A DNA stretch of 60,494 nucleotides from Nocardia lijiangensis NBRC 108240 (lineage in GTDB: Bacteria; Actinomycetota; Actinomycetes; Mycobacteriales; Mycobacteriaceae), in NCBI RefSeq assembly GCF_001613045.1, contig NZ_BDBP01000066.1, positions 1 to 60,494 on the forward strand, given 5' to 3'. The translations under genes and the position numbers were made by a program. Below, piece after piece: positions 52,188 to 60,183 of the stretch. Position 1 is the stretch's first letter. Every line of letters starts with the position of its first letter. The notes beneath the pieces are model-generated. The model did not search any database. It was not told where the DNA came from and worked only from the letters and a program-made list of their open reading frames with translations.

Positions 52188-52817
52188 CTATTCGGCGGGG
52201 CGGACGAGCGGCAGACCGGCGTCGAGGAAGTCCATCGCGTGCCCGAGATTCTCCGCGTTCACCGGTGTGCGCAGCGAAATGGCAAGACCCGCACCGGTGA
52301 TCGCACCCGCCGTCACGCGCACCTCGAAATCGTCGGAGGGGCGGCCGAGATATTCGGCGATCATCTCGGCGATCATCTCGATGCCGCGCTCGAGTTCGAT
52401 GCCGATGGCGGCGCGCAGCTCCGGCACGTGGTAGACCAGCGCCTGGCGTTCCTGTTCGAAGGCCAGTTCCTCGGGTGTCAGGGTGGCGAGCGACGCGTCG
52501 ACCGCGTTGCGAAAGGCCAGGACCGGGGAAAGGCCGCGTGGCTGGCCGCGGAACTCCTCGACCAGCAGCGGATCGAGGTCGTCGGCGATGACCAGTTGCT
52601 CCTTCGTCGGGAAGTAGCGGAAGAAGGTGCTCGGCGAGACATCGGCCGCCGCGGCGATCTGCTCGATGGTGGTCTCGCCGTAACCCTGCTCGCGGAACAG
52701 CCGGAACGCCTCGGTGCGAATCGTCCGGCGGGTCCGCTCCTTCTTGCGCTCCCGCAGTCCCGGCGCCGCGATACCTTCACCCGTTGACTCAACCGACATG
52801 TGTCGATTCTGACTCAT
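52188..52817 (-). CDS. TetR/AcrR family regulator of the MFS exporter
   Basis: A 209-residue TetR protein. HTH: ERTRRTIRTEAFRLFREQGY, TIEQIAAAADVSPSTFFRYF, PTKEQLVIADD. The C-terminal domain is that of a common multidrug-exporter regulator. Its start overlaps the end of the exporter gene: the ATG at 52817 has GGGGTGCGGG upstream; an in-frame ATG at 52799 overlaps by only 11 bases and is the alternative. Being the downstream gene of the exporter operon, it probably represses its own transcription through the 13-bp-arm palindrome at 54326-54363. Confidence 0.9.
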   Translation of the reverse strand: MSQNRHMSVESTGEGIAAPGLRERKKERTRRTIRTEAFRLFREQGYGETTIEQIAAAADVSPSTFFRYFPTKEQLVIADDLDPLLVEEFRGQPRGLSPVLAFRNAVDASLATLTPEELAFEQERQALVYHVPELRAAIGIELERGIEMIAEMIAEYLGRPSDDFEVRVTAGAITGAGLAISLRTPVNAENLGHAMDFLDAGLPLVRPAE

Positions 52818-54312
52818 CCCGCACCCCGGCGGTGGCAGGTGCGTCCGCGGGCGCGCGGCGCGGCAGCACCCACAACGCCAGTGGCACCGACACCGCGCAG
52901 ATGGCCGCGCAGACCCACAGCATCAGGCTCATCCCGCCGACGAACGCCGACTGGACCTGCGCCAGCGCCTCCGCGCTTCCGCTCGCCTTGGCGGCGGCCG
53001 CCCCGCTGCTCACCCCGTCGTCGTAGGGCGCGACGTTCAGCGCCCCGAGTTCGGCGCGGTACCGGGTGACCAGCACGGTGCCGAGCAAGGCGACGCCGAT
53101 GGTGCCCGCTGCCTGGCGCAACGCCTGCAGCAGCGCGGATCCGACACCGGCCCGCGCGACGTCCAGATCATCGATGGCGACCGCCATCGCGACCGGCATG
53201 CCCATGCCCATGCCGGTGCCGATCAGGGTGATCCAGCACGCGGTGAACCAGTAGGCGCTGTCCACGTCGGTCAGCGCGCCCCAGCCGAGCCCGATGCCGA
53301 GCAGCACCAGCCCGGCCGTGATCACCACCCGCGCACCGGCTTTCGACAGCAGCCGATCCCCCAGCCGCGCGCCGACGACTATGCCGCCGATCATCGGGAG
53401 CAGCCGCAGTCCACTGCCGAGCGCGTCGGCGCCGAGCACCTCCTGGTAGTACTGCGGCACGGTGAAGAACATGCCGAACATCGCGAAGGTGATGAGCACG
53501 GCGAACACCGACCCCCAGCGGAAACCGCTGCTGCGGAACAACCCGAGGTCGATCAGCGGATGGCGGCCGCGCCACTGCCACAGCAGGAACGCCCCCGTGC
53601 TCGCCGCACCGCAGGCGAGCGCCCCCCAGGCCGCCGCGTCGTCCCAGCCCTGTTCGCCGAAGCGGATGAAACCGTAGGTGACGCCGAGCATGCCGAGCAT
53701 CGACAACAGCACGCCGGGCAGATCGAACGGAAGCTGTTGCGGATTGCGCGATTCCGGCACCAGCACGGCCACCGCCGCCGCGCCGATCACCACCATCGGC
53801 ACGTTGATCAGGAAGACCGAACCCCACCAGAAGTTGTCGACGAGCCAACCGCCCAGCACCGGCCCGAGCGGCAGACCCAGTGAAGTCGCGGTGACCCAGA
53901 TCGACATGGCGCGGGCCCGCTCCCGCTGCTCGGGGAACAGCACCGGCAGCACCGCCAGGGACAGCGGGATCATGGCCGCGGCGGCGATGCCGAGCACCAC
54001 CCGCGCCGCGATCAGCTGACCCGAGGTGTCCGCGAAGGCGCAGGCCAGCGAGGACAGGCCGAACAAGACCAGCGCGGCGAGCAGGATCCGCTTGCGGCCG
54101 TAGCGGTCGCCGAGCGCGCCCGCGGGCAGCATGAATGCCGCGAGCGCCAGCGTGTAGGCGGAGCTGAACCATTGCAGCGCACCGGTATTCGCGTTCAGGT
54201 CGACGGCGAGGGTGGGCAGCGCGACGGTCAGGACGGTCACGTCGAGGCCGATGGTCAGCATGGCGATCGCCAACGCCCCGAGGGCGAACCACCGCCGGGA
54301 ATCTGTGTTCAT
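52789..54312 (-). CDS. MFS transporter, DHA2 (14-TMS) drug exporter family
   Basis: A 507-residue polytopic protein. Family motifs: LDVTVLTVALPTLAVDL (motif D1 region), GDRYGRKRILLAALVLFG (motif A), and VLGGWLVDNFWWGSVFLINV (motif C). Hydrophobic segments fit 14 helices, placing it in the EmrB/QacA group of proton-drug antiporters in the cytoplasmic membrane. A strong ribosome-binding sequence (GGAGGG) precedes the ATG. Upstream lies a long palindrome; downstream overlaps the TetR gene. Substrate unknown. Confidence 0.9.
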   Translation of the reverse strand: MNTDSRRWFALGALAIAMLTIGLDVTVLTVALPTLAVDLNANTGALQWFSSAYTLALAAFMLPAGALGDRYGRKRILLAALVLFGLSSLACAFADTSGQLIAARVVLGIAAAAMIPLSLAVLPVLFPEQRERARAMSIWVTATSLGLPLGPVLGGWLVDNFWWGSVFLINVPMVVIGAAAVAVLVPESRNPQQLPFDLPGVLLSMLGMLGVTYGFIRFGEQGWDDAAAWGALACGAASTGAFLLWQWRGRHPLIDLGLFRSSGFRWGSVFAVLITFAMFGMFFTVPQYYQEVLGADALGSGLRLLPMIGGIVVGARLGDRLLSKAGARVVITAGLVLLGIGLGWGALTDVDSAYWFTACWITLIGTGMGMGMPVAMAVAIDDLDVARAGVGSALLQALRQAAGTIGVALLGTVLVTRYRAELGALNVAPYDDGVSSGAAAAKASGSAEALAQVQSAFVGGMSLMLWVCAAICAVSVPLALWVLPRRAPADAPATAGVRDESESTHVG

Positions 54313-54325
54313 AAATCCCTCCAGA

Positions 54326-54378
54326 AAATGAGAGTTACTACTTTTTGATGGTAACTCTCATTTCATGGTCGCTGTCAA
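54326..54378 (-). promoter_or_regulatory. Promoter and palindromic operator of exporter-TetR operon
   Basis: AAATGAGAGTTAC (54326-54338) and GTAACTCTCATTT (54351-54363) form 13-bp perfect arms around a 12-base spacer. On the minus strand TTGACA (54373-54378) and TACCAT (54348-54353, 19-base spacing) form the probable promoter. The -10 lies in the right arm and spacer, so binding would block transcription. Confidence 0.8.
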
Positions 54379-54474
54379 TACCCGCCACGATCGCTCCAGC
54401 CATGCGCCTCTCACCGGCCGTGCGCGGGGCAATTGACGGCCCTCGACCGACCGCGCCGGTTACGCTCGCTCCCG

Positions 54475-55767
54475 ATGAAGCTCCCGCATCCTCGCCACCG
54501 CACCGCACGCCTCGCCGGTGTGCTCACCGCCGCCACACTGCTGCTCGGCGGAATGGTCGCGGCGCCGGTTCTCGCGGCGCCCCCGACCACGACGACCACC
54601 CCGTTCTCCACCCCGAACACCGACAACTGCCCGCAGAAGACCAAGCCGCCCGCGCCGATCGACTCCTCCGAGGTGCCCGCGCCGGGACAACCGACACCCG
54701 CTCCGCTGCCGGTCCCCGTGCCTCCGGTGGGCGGGACCAGGATGGGCGAGTGCGGCGTGGTACTGCCGAAAGGCGCACCGCCCGCACCGAAGGACATCTC
54801 CGCAACCGCCTGGATGGTGTCGGATCTGGATACCGGCGAGGTGCTCGCCGCCAAGGACCCGCACGGGCGCTATCGCCCGGCGAGCACCATCAAGGTGCTG
54901 CTGGCCACCGTCGCGCTGCGCACGCTGAAGCTGGACACGGTCGTCACCGGCACCCAGGAGGACGCGAACGTCGACGGCACCCGCGTCGGCATCGGCCCCG
55001 GTGGGCAGTACACCAACCGGCAGCTCATGCAGGCGCTGATCATGGCCTCGGGCAACGACGCCGCGCATGCGATCGCGGCCCAGCTCGGCGGCGACGAGGC
55101 GACCGTGGCCAGGATGAATCAGCTGGCGAAATCGTTGTACGCCTTCGACACTCGCGCGGCAACGCCGTCCGGCCTCGACGGGCCAGGCATGAGCACCTCG
55201 GCCTACGACCTGTCGCTGCTGTTCCGCGAGGCGATGACCCTCCCGCTGTTCGCCGAGTTCATCCACACCGAACAGATCGAGTTCCCCGGCTATCCCAAGA
55301 ATCCGAAGATCCCGGAGGACACCGACCACCCCGGCTTCTTCGTCGGCAACGACAACCAGCTGTTGTTCAACTACGACGGCGCGCTCGGCGGCAAGACCGG
55401 CTTCACCGACGACGCCAGGCAGACCTTCGTCGCCGCCGCCGAGCGCAACGGCCGCAGGCTCGCGGTCACCCTGCTGCAGGCCGAGGTGCGGCCGGTGCGG
55501 CCGTGGGAACAGGCGGCCCGGCTGCTCGACTACGGTTTCGCACTGCCGCGCGGCACCGAGGTCGGCACACTGCCGAACCACGCCGACCGCGCCGCACCCA
55601 CTGCGGCCCTGGCCACTCCGCCCGGCCCGGAGGGCGGCGACGTGCTCGCCAGCCCACCGCACGAGCGCGAATACCCGGGCCCCCGAACCCTGCTGATGGT
55701 CGGCGGCATCGTGCTGATTCTGTTCCTGCTGCTCAAGGCACGGCGCGTCAACCGTCAACGCCGCTGA
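54475..55767 (+). CDS. dacB: D-alanyl-D-alanine carboxypeptidase (DacB1-like)
   Basis: A 430-residue serine DD-peptidase of the PBP5/S11 type. The SxxK motif is in PASTIKVLLA, SxN in SGNDAAHAI and KTG in GGKTGFTDDARQ. An N-terminal signal (AGVLTAATLLLGGMVAAPVL) exports it; a C-terminal helix (TLLMVGGIVLILFLLLKARR) probably anchors it. A Pro-rich segment follows the signal. It trims peptidoglycan pentapeptides. Position matches dacB1 (Rv3330). The ATG at 54475 sits eight bases after TACGCT, so leaderless initiation is possible. Confidence 0.92.
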   Translation: MKLPHPRHRTARLAGVLTAATLLLGGMVAAPVLAAPPTTTTTPFSTPNTDNCPQKTKPPAPIDSSEVPAPGQPTPAPLPVPVPPVGGTRMGECGVVLPKGAPPAPKDISATAWMVSDLDTGEVLAAKDPHGRYRPASTIKVLLATVALRTLKLDTVVTGTQEDANVDGTRVGIGPGGQYTNRQLMQALIMASGNDAAHAIAAQLGGDEATVARMNQLAKSLYAFDTRAATPSGLDGPGMSTSAYDLSLLFREAMTLPLFAEFIHTEQIEFPGYPKNPKIPEDTDHPGFFVGNDNQLLFNYDGALGGKTGFTDDARQTFVAAAERNGRRLAVTLLQAEVRPVRPWEQAARLLDYGFALPRGTEVGTLPNHADRAAPTAALATPPGPEGGDVLASPPHEREYPGPRTLLMVGGIVLILFLLLKARRVNRQRR

Positions 55768-55794
55768 GCCGGAGCCGATCCCGCGCGGGCGAAC

Positions 55795-56811
55795 TCAGCG
55801 TCGCCTGCGCAGAGTCGCCAGCCCGAGGGCGGCGAGCGCACCCGCGCCGAAATACGCCGCGCCACTGCCGAACCGCCCTGCGGTGTGCACCACGCGGGGC
55901 CGGATGACCGCGGGCTCGGGCGGCAGGGGCTCGGGTTCGTTCTCGGACGCCGTCGCGGCCCAGGCGGTGGCGAACAGAATGATGCGGTAGGTGATGTAGC
56001 TGAACACCATCAGACCGATGATCGAACCGAAGGCCGCGCCCGCCGGACTGCGCAGCACGATCTGCAGGTAGATCGATGCGACGAACTTGAAGACCTCGAA
56101 GGCCAGCGCGGCCAGCAGCGCGGCCTTCGCGGCGCTGGCCAGCGTGACGGGCTCGCGCGGCAGCCGCGCGATGATCCATGCGAACACCGCCCAGCTCGCC
56201 AGCAGCGCGAACACGATCGACAGCAGCGTCAACAGCAGCCGGGCGCCGGGCAGGTCGTCTAGGCCGAAGCGCGCAAGCAGCTGGGCGCCCAGATTGCTGG
56301 AGGCCAGCGACGAAAGCCCAAGCGACGCCACAAAAGCAAGACCGAGCCCGACGAGCGCGCCGAGGTCGGAGAGCTTGGTGCGGAACCAGTTGCCTTCCTC
56401 GACTTTCTGCTCCCATTGCTCGGTGAGCGCGGCGCGCAGATTCGCCATCCAGCCGAGCCCGGTATACAGACCGGCGAGCAGGCCGAGCACACCGACCGTG
56501 CTCCGGGAACGGACCGCCTGATCGATGAGCGAGTTGAGCTGGGTGCCCAGCTCACCCGGCATGTTCTCGACGACCTTGTCCTGAAGTTCTTGGAACAGCT
56601 GCTGATTGCCCGCCAGCACGAAGCCCGCGACCGCGAACGCCACCATCAGCAACGGAAACAGCGACAGCACGGTGAAATACGTGATCCCGGCCGCGTAGTG
56701 GTCGCCGCGTTGGCGCTGGTAGCGGCCGCCTGCCCGGATCAGATGGTCCAGCCAGGGCCGCGCCTGTACGCGGCGTTCGATCGTGGCTTTGACGTTGTCG
56801 ATCGCCTGCAC
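55795..56811 (-). CDS. YihY/BrkB family inner membrane protein
   Basis: A 338-residue membrane protein. AGITYFTVLSLFPLLMVAFA and GLLAGLYTGLGWMANLRAAL are the family signature region, and further hydrophobic segments (LGLAFVASLGLSSL, LLLTLLSIVFALLASWAVF, AALLAALAFEVFKFVASIYL, VFSYITYRIILFATAW) give about six helices. Function unknown; an old link to RNase BN is wrong. It corresponds to Rv3335c and lies just downstream of trpS on the same strand, as in mycobacteria. Confidence 0.88.
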   Translation of the reverse strand: MQAIDNVKATIERRVQARPWLDHLIRAGGRYQRQRGDHYAAGITYFTVLSLFPLLMVAFAVAGFVLAGNQQLFQELQDKVVENMPGELGTQLNSLIDQAVRSRSTVGVLGLLAGLYTGLGWMANLRAALTEQWEQKVEEGNWFRTKLSDLGALVGLGLAFVASLGLSSLASSNLGAQLLARFGLDDLPGARLLLTLLSIVFALLASWAVFAWIIARLPREPVTLASAAKAALLAALAFEVFKFVASIYLQIVLRSPAGAAFGSIIGLMVFSYITYRIILFATAWAATASENEPEPLPPEPAVIRPRVVHTAGRFGSGAAYFGAGALAALGLATLRRRR

Positions 56812-56924
56812 CTGCTCGCCCCTTCGACGCCTGATGAACGCAACGGGCGCAGTCCGTCGACAGTCCGCCCACGCCGGAGCGAAGGCGGAGGCACGCCGTG
56901 GCCCTCGCTAGCGTCGTACCCGGG

Positions 56925-57956
56925 TCAGCGGGCCAGGAAACCCACCCGGTCGTAGACCTGTGCGAGGGTGTTGCCGGCGATCTCTCGCGCCCGCTCCGCG
57001 CCTGCGGCGAGGATGCGGTCGAGTTCGCCTTGATCCGCCAGATACTCTTCCACCTCGGCGCGCAAGGGCGTGACAAATTCCACCAGCGCGTCGGCCACGT
57101 CGGATTTCAGGTCGCCGTAGCCCTTGCCCGTGTAGTCCTTCTCCAGCGTGACGATCGGCGTCCCGCTCAGCGAGCTCAGGATCACCAGCAGATTGCTGAC
57201 GCCCGGCTTCAGCTCCGGGTCGTAGCGGATCTCGCGCTCGGTGTCGGTGACCGCCGAACGGATCTTCTTGGCGGTGATCTTCGGGTCGTCGAGCAGGTTG
57301 ATCAGACCGGCGTCGGTCGCGGCCGACTTGCTCATCTTGGCGGTCGGGTCCTGCAGGTCGTAGATCTTCGCGGTGCCCTTGACGATGTGCGCATCCGGCA
57401 CAACGAAGGTCTTCTTGAAGCGAGTGTTGAAGCGCTGCGCCAGGTTTCGGGTCAGCTCCAGATGCTGGCGCTGATCCTCGCCGACCGGCACCTGGTGCGG
57501 GCGGTAGAGCAGGATGTCGGAGGCCATCAGCACCGGATAGGTGAACAGGCCGACGGTGGCGTTCTCCGCGCCCTGCCGCACCGACTTGTCCTTGAACTGG
57601 GTCATCCGGCTGGCCTCGCCGAAACCGGTGATGCAGCTGAGGACCCAGGCCAGCTCGGCGTGCTCGGGCACCTGGCTCTGCACGAACAGCGTCGACTTCT
57701 TGGGGTCGATACCGATCGCGAGCAGCTGCGCCGCCGCCGCCCTGGTGCGCGCCCGCAGTTCCTTCGGGTCCTGCGGGACCGTGATGGCGTGCATGTCCGG
57801 GATGAAGTACAGCGCTTCGTAGTCGTCCTGCATGGTCACCCAGTACTGCAGCGCCCCAAGGTAGTTGCCCAGGTGGAACGAGGAGCTGGTCGGCTGGATC
57901 CCGGACAGCACACGCTGTTTACGCTCGGCGGCCGGGGCTGATGCGGGACTCGACAT
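56925..57956 (-). CDS. trpS: Tryptophanyl-tRNA synthetase
   Basis: A 343-residue class I aminoacyl-tRNA synthetase charging tRNA-Trp. The HIGH-like motif is FHLGNYLGAL, the KMSKS motif is AKMSKSAATD, and PVGEDQRQHLELTRNLAQRF lies in the catalytic domain. GGGGGC precedes the ATG at 57956. The start lies inside the upstream oxygenase gene: 38 bases of overlap on the same strand, unusual for a housekeeping gene. Confidence 0.96.
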   Translation of the reverse strand: MSSPASAPAAERKQRVLSGIQPTSSSFHLGNYLGALQYWVTMQDDYEALYFIPDMHAITVPQDPKELRARTRAAAAQLLAIGIDPKKSTLFVQSQVPEHAELAWVLSCITGFGEASRMTQFKDKSVRQGAENATVGLFTYPVLMASDILLYRPHQVPVGEDQRQHLELTRNLAQRFNTRFKKTFVVPDAHIVKGTAKIYDLQDPTAKMSKSAATDAGLINLLDDPKITAKKIRSAVTDTEREIRYDPELKPGVSNLLVILSSLSGTPIVTLEKDYTGKGYGDLKSDVADALVEFVTPLRAEVEEYLADQGELDRILAAGAERAREIAGNTLAQVYDRVGFLAR

Positions 57957-58923
57957 GCCCCCGATCTTTCCATGCGGGTCCAGCGGAATTTCGGGCCGCC
58001 CAGTTGCGTGAGTCCACGCCGGGCATGCTCGGCCTGCCGGTCCGCGCGAGCTTGCGTTCCCGCTCGGAGACCAACCGGTAGACCGGGCCGCTCGGACCGG
58101 CGAGCGTGCCGCGCAGCACCCTGGGGGCGAGCGGCGGCGCGAGGTGCGCGGCGCGAACACCGCCGGCCAGCGCGCGGAAGGCGAGCTCGTCGGTCATCCC
58201 CCAGCGGATGCCGTACATGGCGCGGATGCGCGGCGGCAGACTGCCCTGCACCAGCAGGAAGAACGCCGAGGTGACCTGTTGCAGCGGGGCGCGCTGCGGA
58301 TACGGGACGCGCTGACCCGCCAGGTACGAGCCGACCAACCGGGCCTCGTCGGTGAGGAACAGCTCATCGGAGGCGAGGTAGCCGTCGAAGTAGTCGCGGA
58401 AGGCCGGGTAGTCGGCGGGCGCGGCATCGCGGGGCATACCGAACAGTTCGGCCCAGCGCACGTAGTCCTGATACAGCCCCTCCCGCTCGCCGTCGGTCAG
58501 CCTGCGGACCAGCAGATCGTGCATCACCTCGGCGGAATCGAAGGTGAACGCCATCGTCATGAACATCAGGTGCGGATCGAAGGCCGAGTACGGCGCGCCC
58601 GCGGGATGGTGCGGCCCGGCGTCCTCGGGCAGCTCGCCGGCCACGGTGGCGTGCTTCTTGGTGGTGAACGCCAGCGCCCGGTCCGCCTCCTCCTTGCTGC
58701 CGAGGAAGACGGCCTCGAACAGTTTCCCGGTGAGCGCCAGCCGGGTGTAGGGCGTGCTGCGATGCTCGGTGTTCTCGGCCGTCCCGACGTAGAGCAGGGG
58801 GTGCACGGCGCCGATCACCAGCGCCCGCTGGCCATAGGTGAGCCCAACCGCGCGCTTGCTCATGACGCGCCTGGCCATGGAGTCGTCGGCGAAGTATCCC
58901 GGCAGGGACGAGCGTGCGGACAT
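57919..58923 (-). CDS. Oxygenase MpaB/DUF2236 family protein
   Basis: A 334-residue protein of the MpaB/latex-clearing-like family (DUF2236). It holds LPGYFADDSMARRVMSKRAV, ALVIGAVHPLLYVGTAE and AGAPYSAFDPHLMFMTMAF, and a YFDGYLASDELFLTDEARLV segment typical of this family; relatives bind heme b and oxidise polyprenoid or mycophenolic-type substrates. The ATG at 58923 is preceded by GAGGAGAC. A TetR gene is divergent across 122 bases with two operator-like repeats. Its 3' end overlaps trpS by 38 bases. Confidence 0.83.
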   Translation of the reverse strand: MSARSSLPGYFADDSMARRVMSKRAVGLTYGQRALVIGAVHPLLYVGTAENTEHRSTPYTRLALTGKLFEAVFLGSKEEADRALAFTTKKHATVAGELPEDAGPHHPAGAPYSAFDPHLMFMTMAFTFDSAEVMHDLLVRRLTDGEREGLYQDYVRWAELFGMPRDAAPADYPAFRDYFDGYLASDELFLTDEARLVGSYLAGQRVPYPQRAPLQQVTSAFFLLVQGSLPPRIRAMYGIRWGMTDELAFRALAGGVRAAHLAPPLAPRVLRGTLAGPSGPVYRLVSERERKLARTGRPSMPGVDSRNWAARNSAGPAWKDRGHVESRISPGRRA

Positions 58924-58967
58924 CGTTGTCTCCTCATCGAAAGACCCTGCCTGCCAGGGCCGACGGC

Positions 58968-59021
58968 ATCTGGCAATAGAATCCCCCAGATCAACCCTTC
59001 TGGCAAGACCATCTACCAGAA
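58968..59021 (+). promoter_or_regulatory. Two matched operator repeats between MpaB-type gene and TetR gene
   Basis: Site 1: ATCTGG (58968-58973) and CCAGAT (58986-58991). Site 2: TTCTGG (58998-59003) and CCAGAA (59016-59021). Both have perfect 6-base arms with 12-base spacers and the same core TCTGG/CCAGA; their centres are 30 bases apart, about three helical turns. A further half-site TGCCAGAA lies at 59031-59038. Confidence 0.8.
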
Positions 59022-59045
59022 TCGTGTCCGTGCCAGAATCGTGCT

Positions 59046-59681
59046 GTGACAGCACAGCGCACCTACGGCGGCATCTCCGCCGACCAGCGCCGGGCACAGC
59101 GCCGCACCGCACTGCTCGACGCGGCGCTCGAGATCGTCGGCACCCAGGGCTTGGCCAAGCTCACCGTCACCGGGCTGTGCGCGCAGGCCGGGCTCAACGA
59201 GCGGTACTACTACGAGAACTTCGACAGCCGCGACGCCGTGCTCACCGGGCTGACCGACCGGATCGCCGAGGAACTGGCCATCGCGATCCTGGACGCCCTG
59301 CGCGACGCGCCCGACGACTCGCGCGCCAAGGCGCACGCCGCCATCGCCGCGGGCATCCACCTGCTCACCGACGATCCGCGCAAAGCCAAGGTCGCGCTGA
59401 TCGCCGGTCTGGCAACACCGGAACTGCGGGCCAGGACCACCGAGACGATCCGGGTGTTCACGCGCATGGTCGCGGCCGAGGGCATCGATTTCTACGGCAT
59501 CACCGATCCCGAGCCGGATCCGGCCATCTTCTTCCGCGCGACCTACCTGGTCGGCGGGCTGGTGCAGACATTGACGACGTGGTTGCAAGGCGATCTGCCC
59601 CTCAGCAAAGAGGAGCTCATCGAACACACCACGGACGTGTTCGTCCTGCTCGGCGAGGACCTGGCGCGCCGCCTCGGGTGA
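59046..59681 (+). CDS. TetR/AcrR family transcriptional regulator
   Basis: A 211-residue TetR protein. HTH: RRTALLDAALEIVGTQGLA, LTVTGLCAQAGLNERYYYEN, FDSRDAVLTGLT. The second half (KVALIAGLATPELRARTTET) is typical of the actinobacterial group that responds to hydrophobic ligands. GTG start with CAGAAT six bases upstream. Divergent from the MpaB-type oxygenase; the two TCTGG-N12-CCAGA sites in between are the likely operators for both genes. Its stop is 10 bases from the convergent barstar-like gene. Confidence 0.88.
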   Translation: MTAQRTYGGISADQRRAQRRTALLDAALEIVGTQGLAKLTVTGLCAQAGLNERYYYENFDSRDAVLTGLTDRIAEELAIAILDALRDAPDDSRAKAHAAIAAGIHLLTDDPRKAKVALIAGLATPELRARTTETIRVFTRMVAAEGIDFYGITDPEPDPAIFFRATYLVGGLVQTLTTWLQGDLPLSKEELIEHTTDVFVLLGEDLARRLG

Positions 59682-59691
59682 CGCGGGCCGA

Positions 59692-60183
59692 TCAGGCCAG
59701 GGTCAGCGCGACGACCTCGGTCGAGAGCGGCGCGCTCTGATAGACCACGCGGAACGCGACCTCGCGCCGCGCCCAGTAGCGCGCGCAGTCGCGCATCGCC
59801 TCTTCGAACCACTCCCGCTCTTCGGGCTGATCGGCGAGCAGTGCGGCCGCATCGCGCACCACGGCGACGTAGCCGCTCGCCTCACCGATGAAATCGTCCA
59901 GGTCGCGCAGGCATTCGTCGAAGGCGTCCTTGTTCGCGCCGAAGTAGTACGGGAACTGGAAGGCCGCGGCCCACTCGTCGAACACGCCCACCGTGCCGCG
60001 CATCTTGGGCCCACGTAACTCGCGCACCAGGTACCCCGCGGGCGCGCGGTAGCGGACCTCGCTCAGTTCCGGCGCGTCGACCGGCAGAGCGCCGAGCACC
60101 GGCTCGGACCCGCCGCCCGGGACGGCGGGCGCGCCGTCGCCGGGGCGAGCGAGGAACCGCGAGAGCGGAACCGGACGGGGCAT
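59692..60183 (-). CDS. Barstar-family ribonuclease inhibitor with N-terminal extension
   Basis: A 163-residue protein. The barstar core is residues about 60-150: KMRGTVGVFDEWAAAFQFP, YYFGANKDAFDECLRDLDDF and later YVAVVRDAAALLAD. In barstar, the Asp and Trp in the second helix inhibit the RNase; here NKDAFDECLRDL contains an Asp at the equivalent place. The first 45 residues (PRPVPLSRFLARPGDGAPAV) are an added segment. The ATG overlaps the stop of the ribonuclease gene by one base (TGATG), so toxin and inhibitor are one operon. Confidence 0.8.
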   Translation of the reverse strand: MPRPVPLSRFLARPGDGAPAVPGGGSEPVLGALPVDAPELSEVRYRAPAGYLVRELRGPKMRGTVGVFDEWAAAFQFPYYFGANKDAFDECLRDLDDFIGEASGYVAVVRDAAALLADQPEEREWFEEAMRDCARYWARREVAFRVVYQSAPLSTEVVALTLA

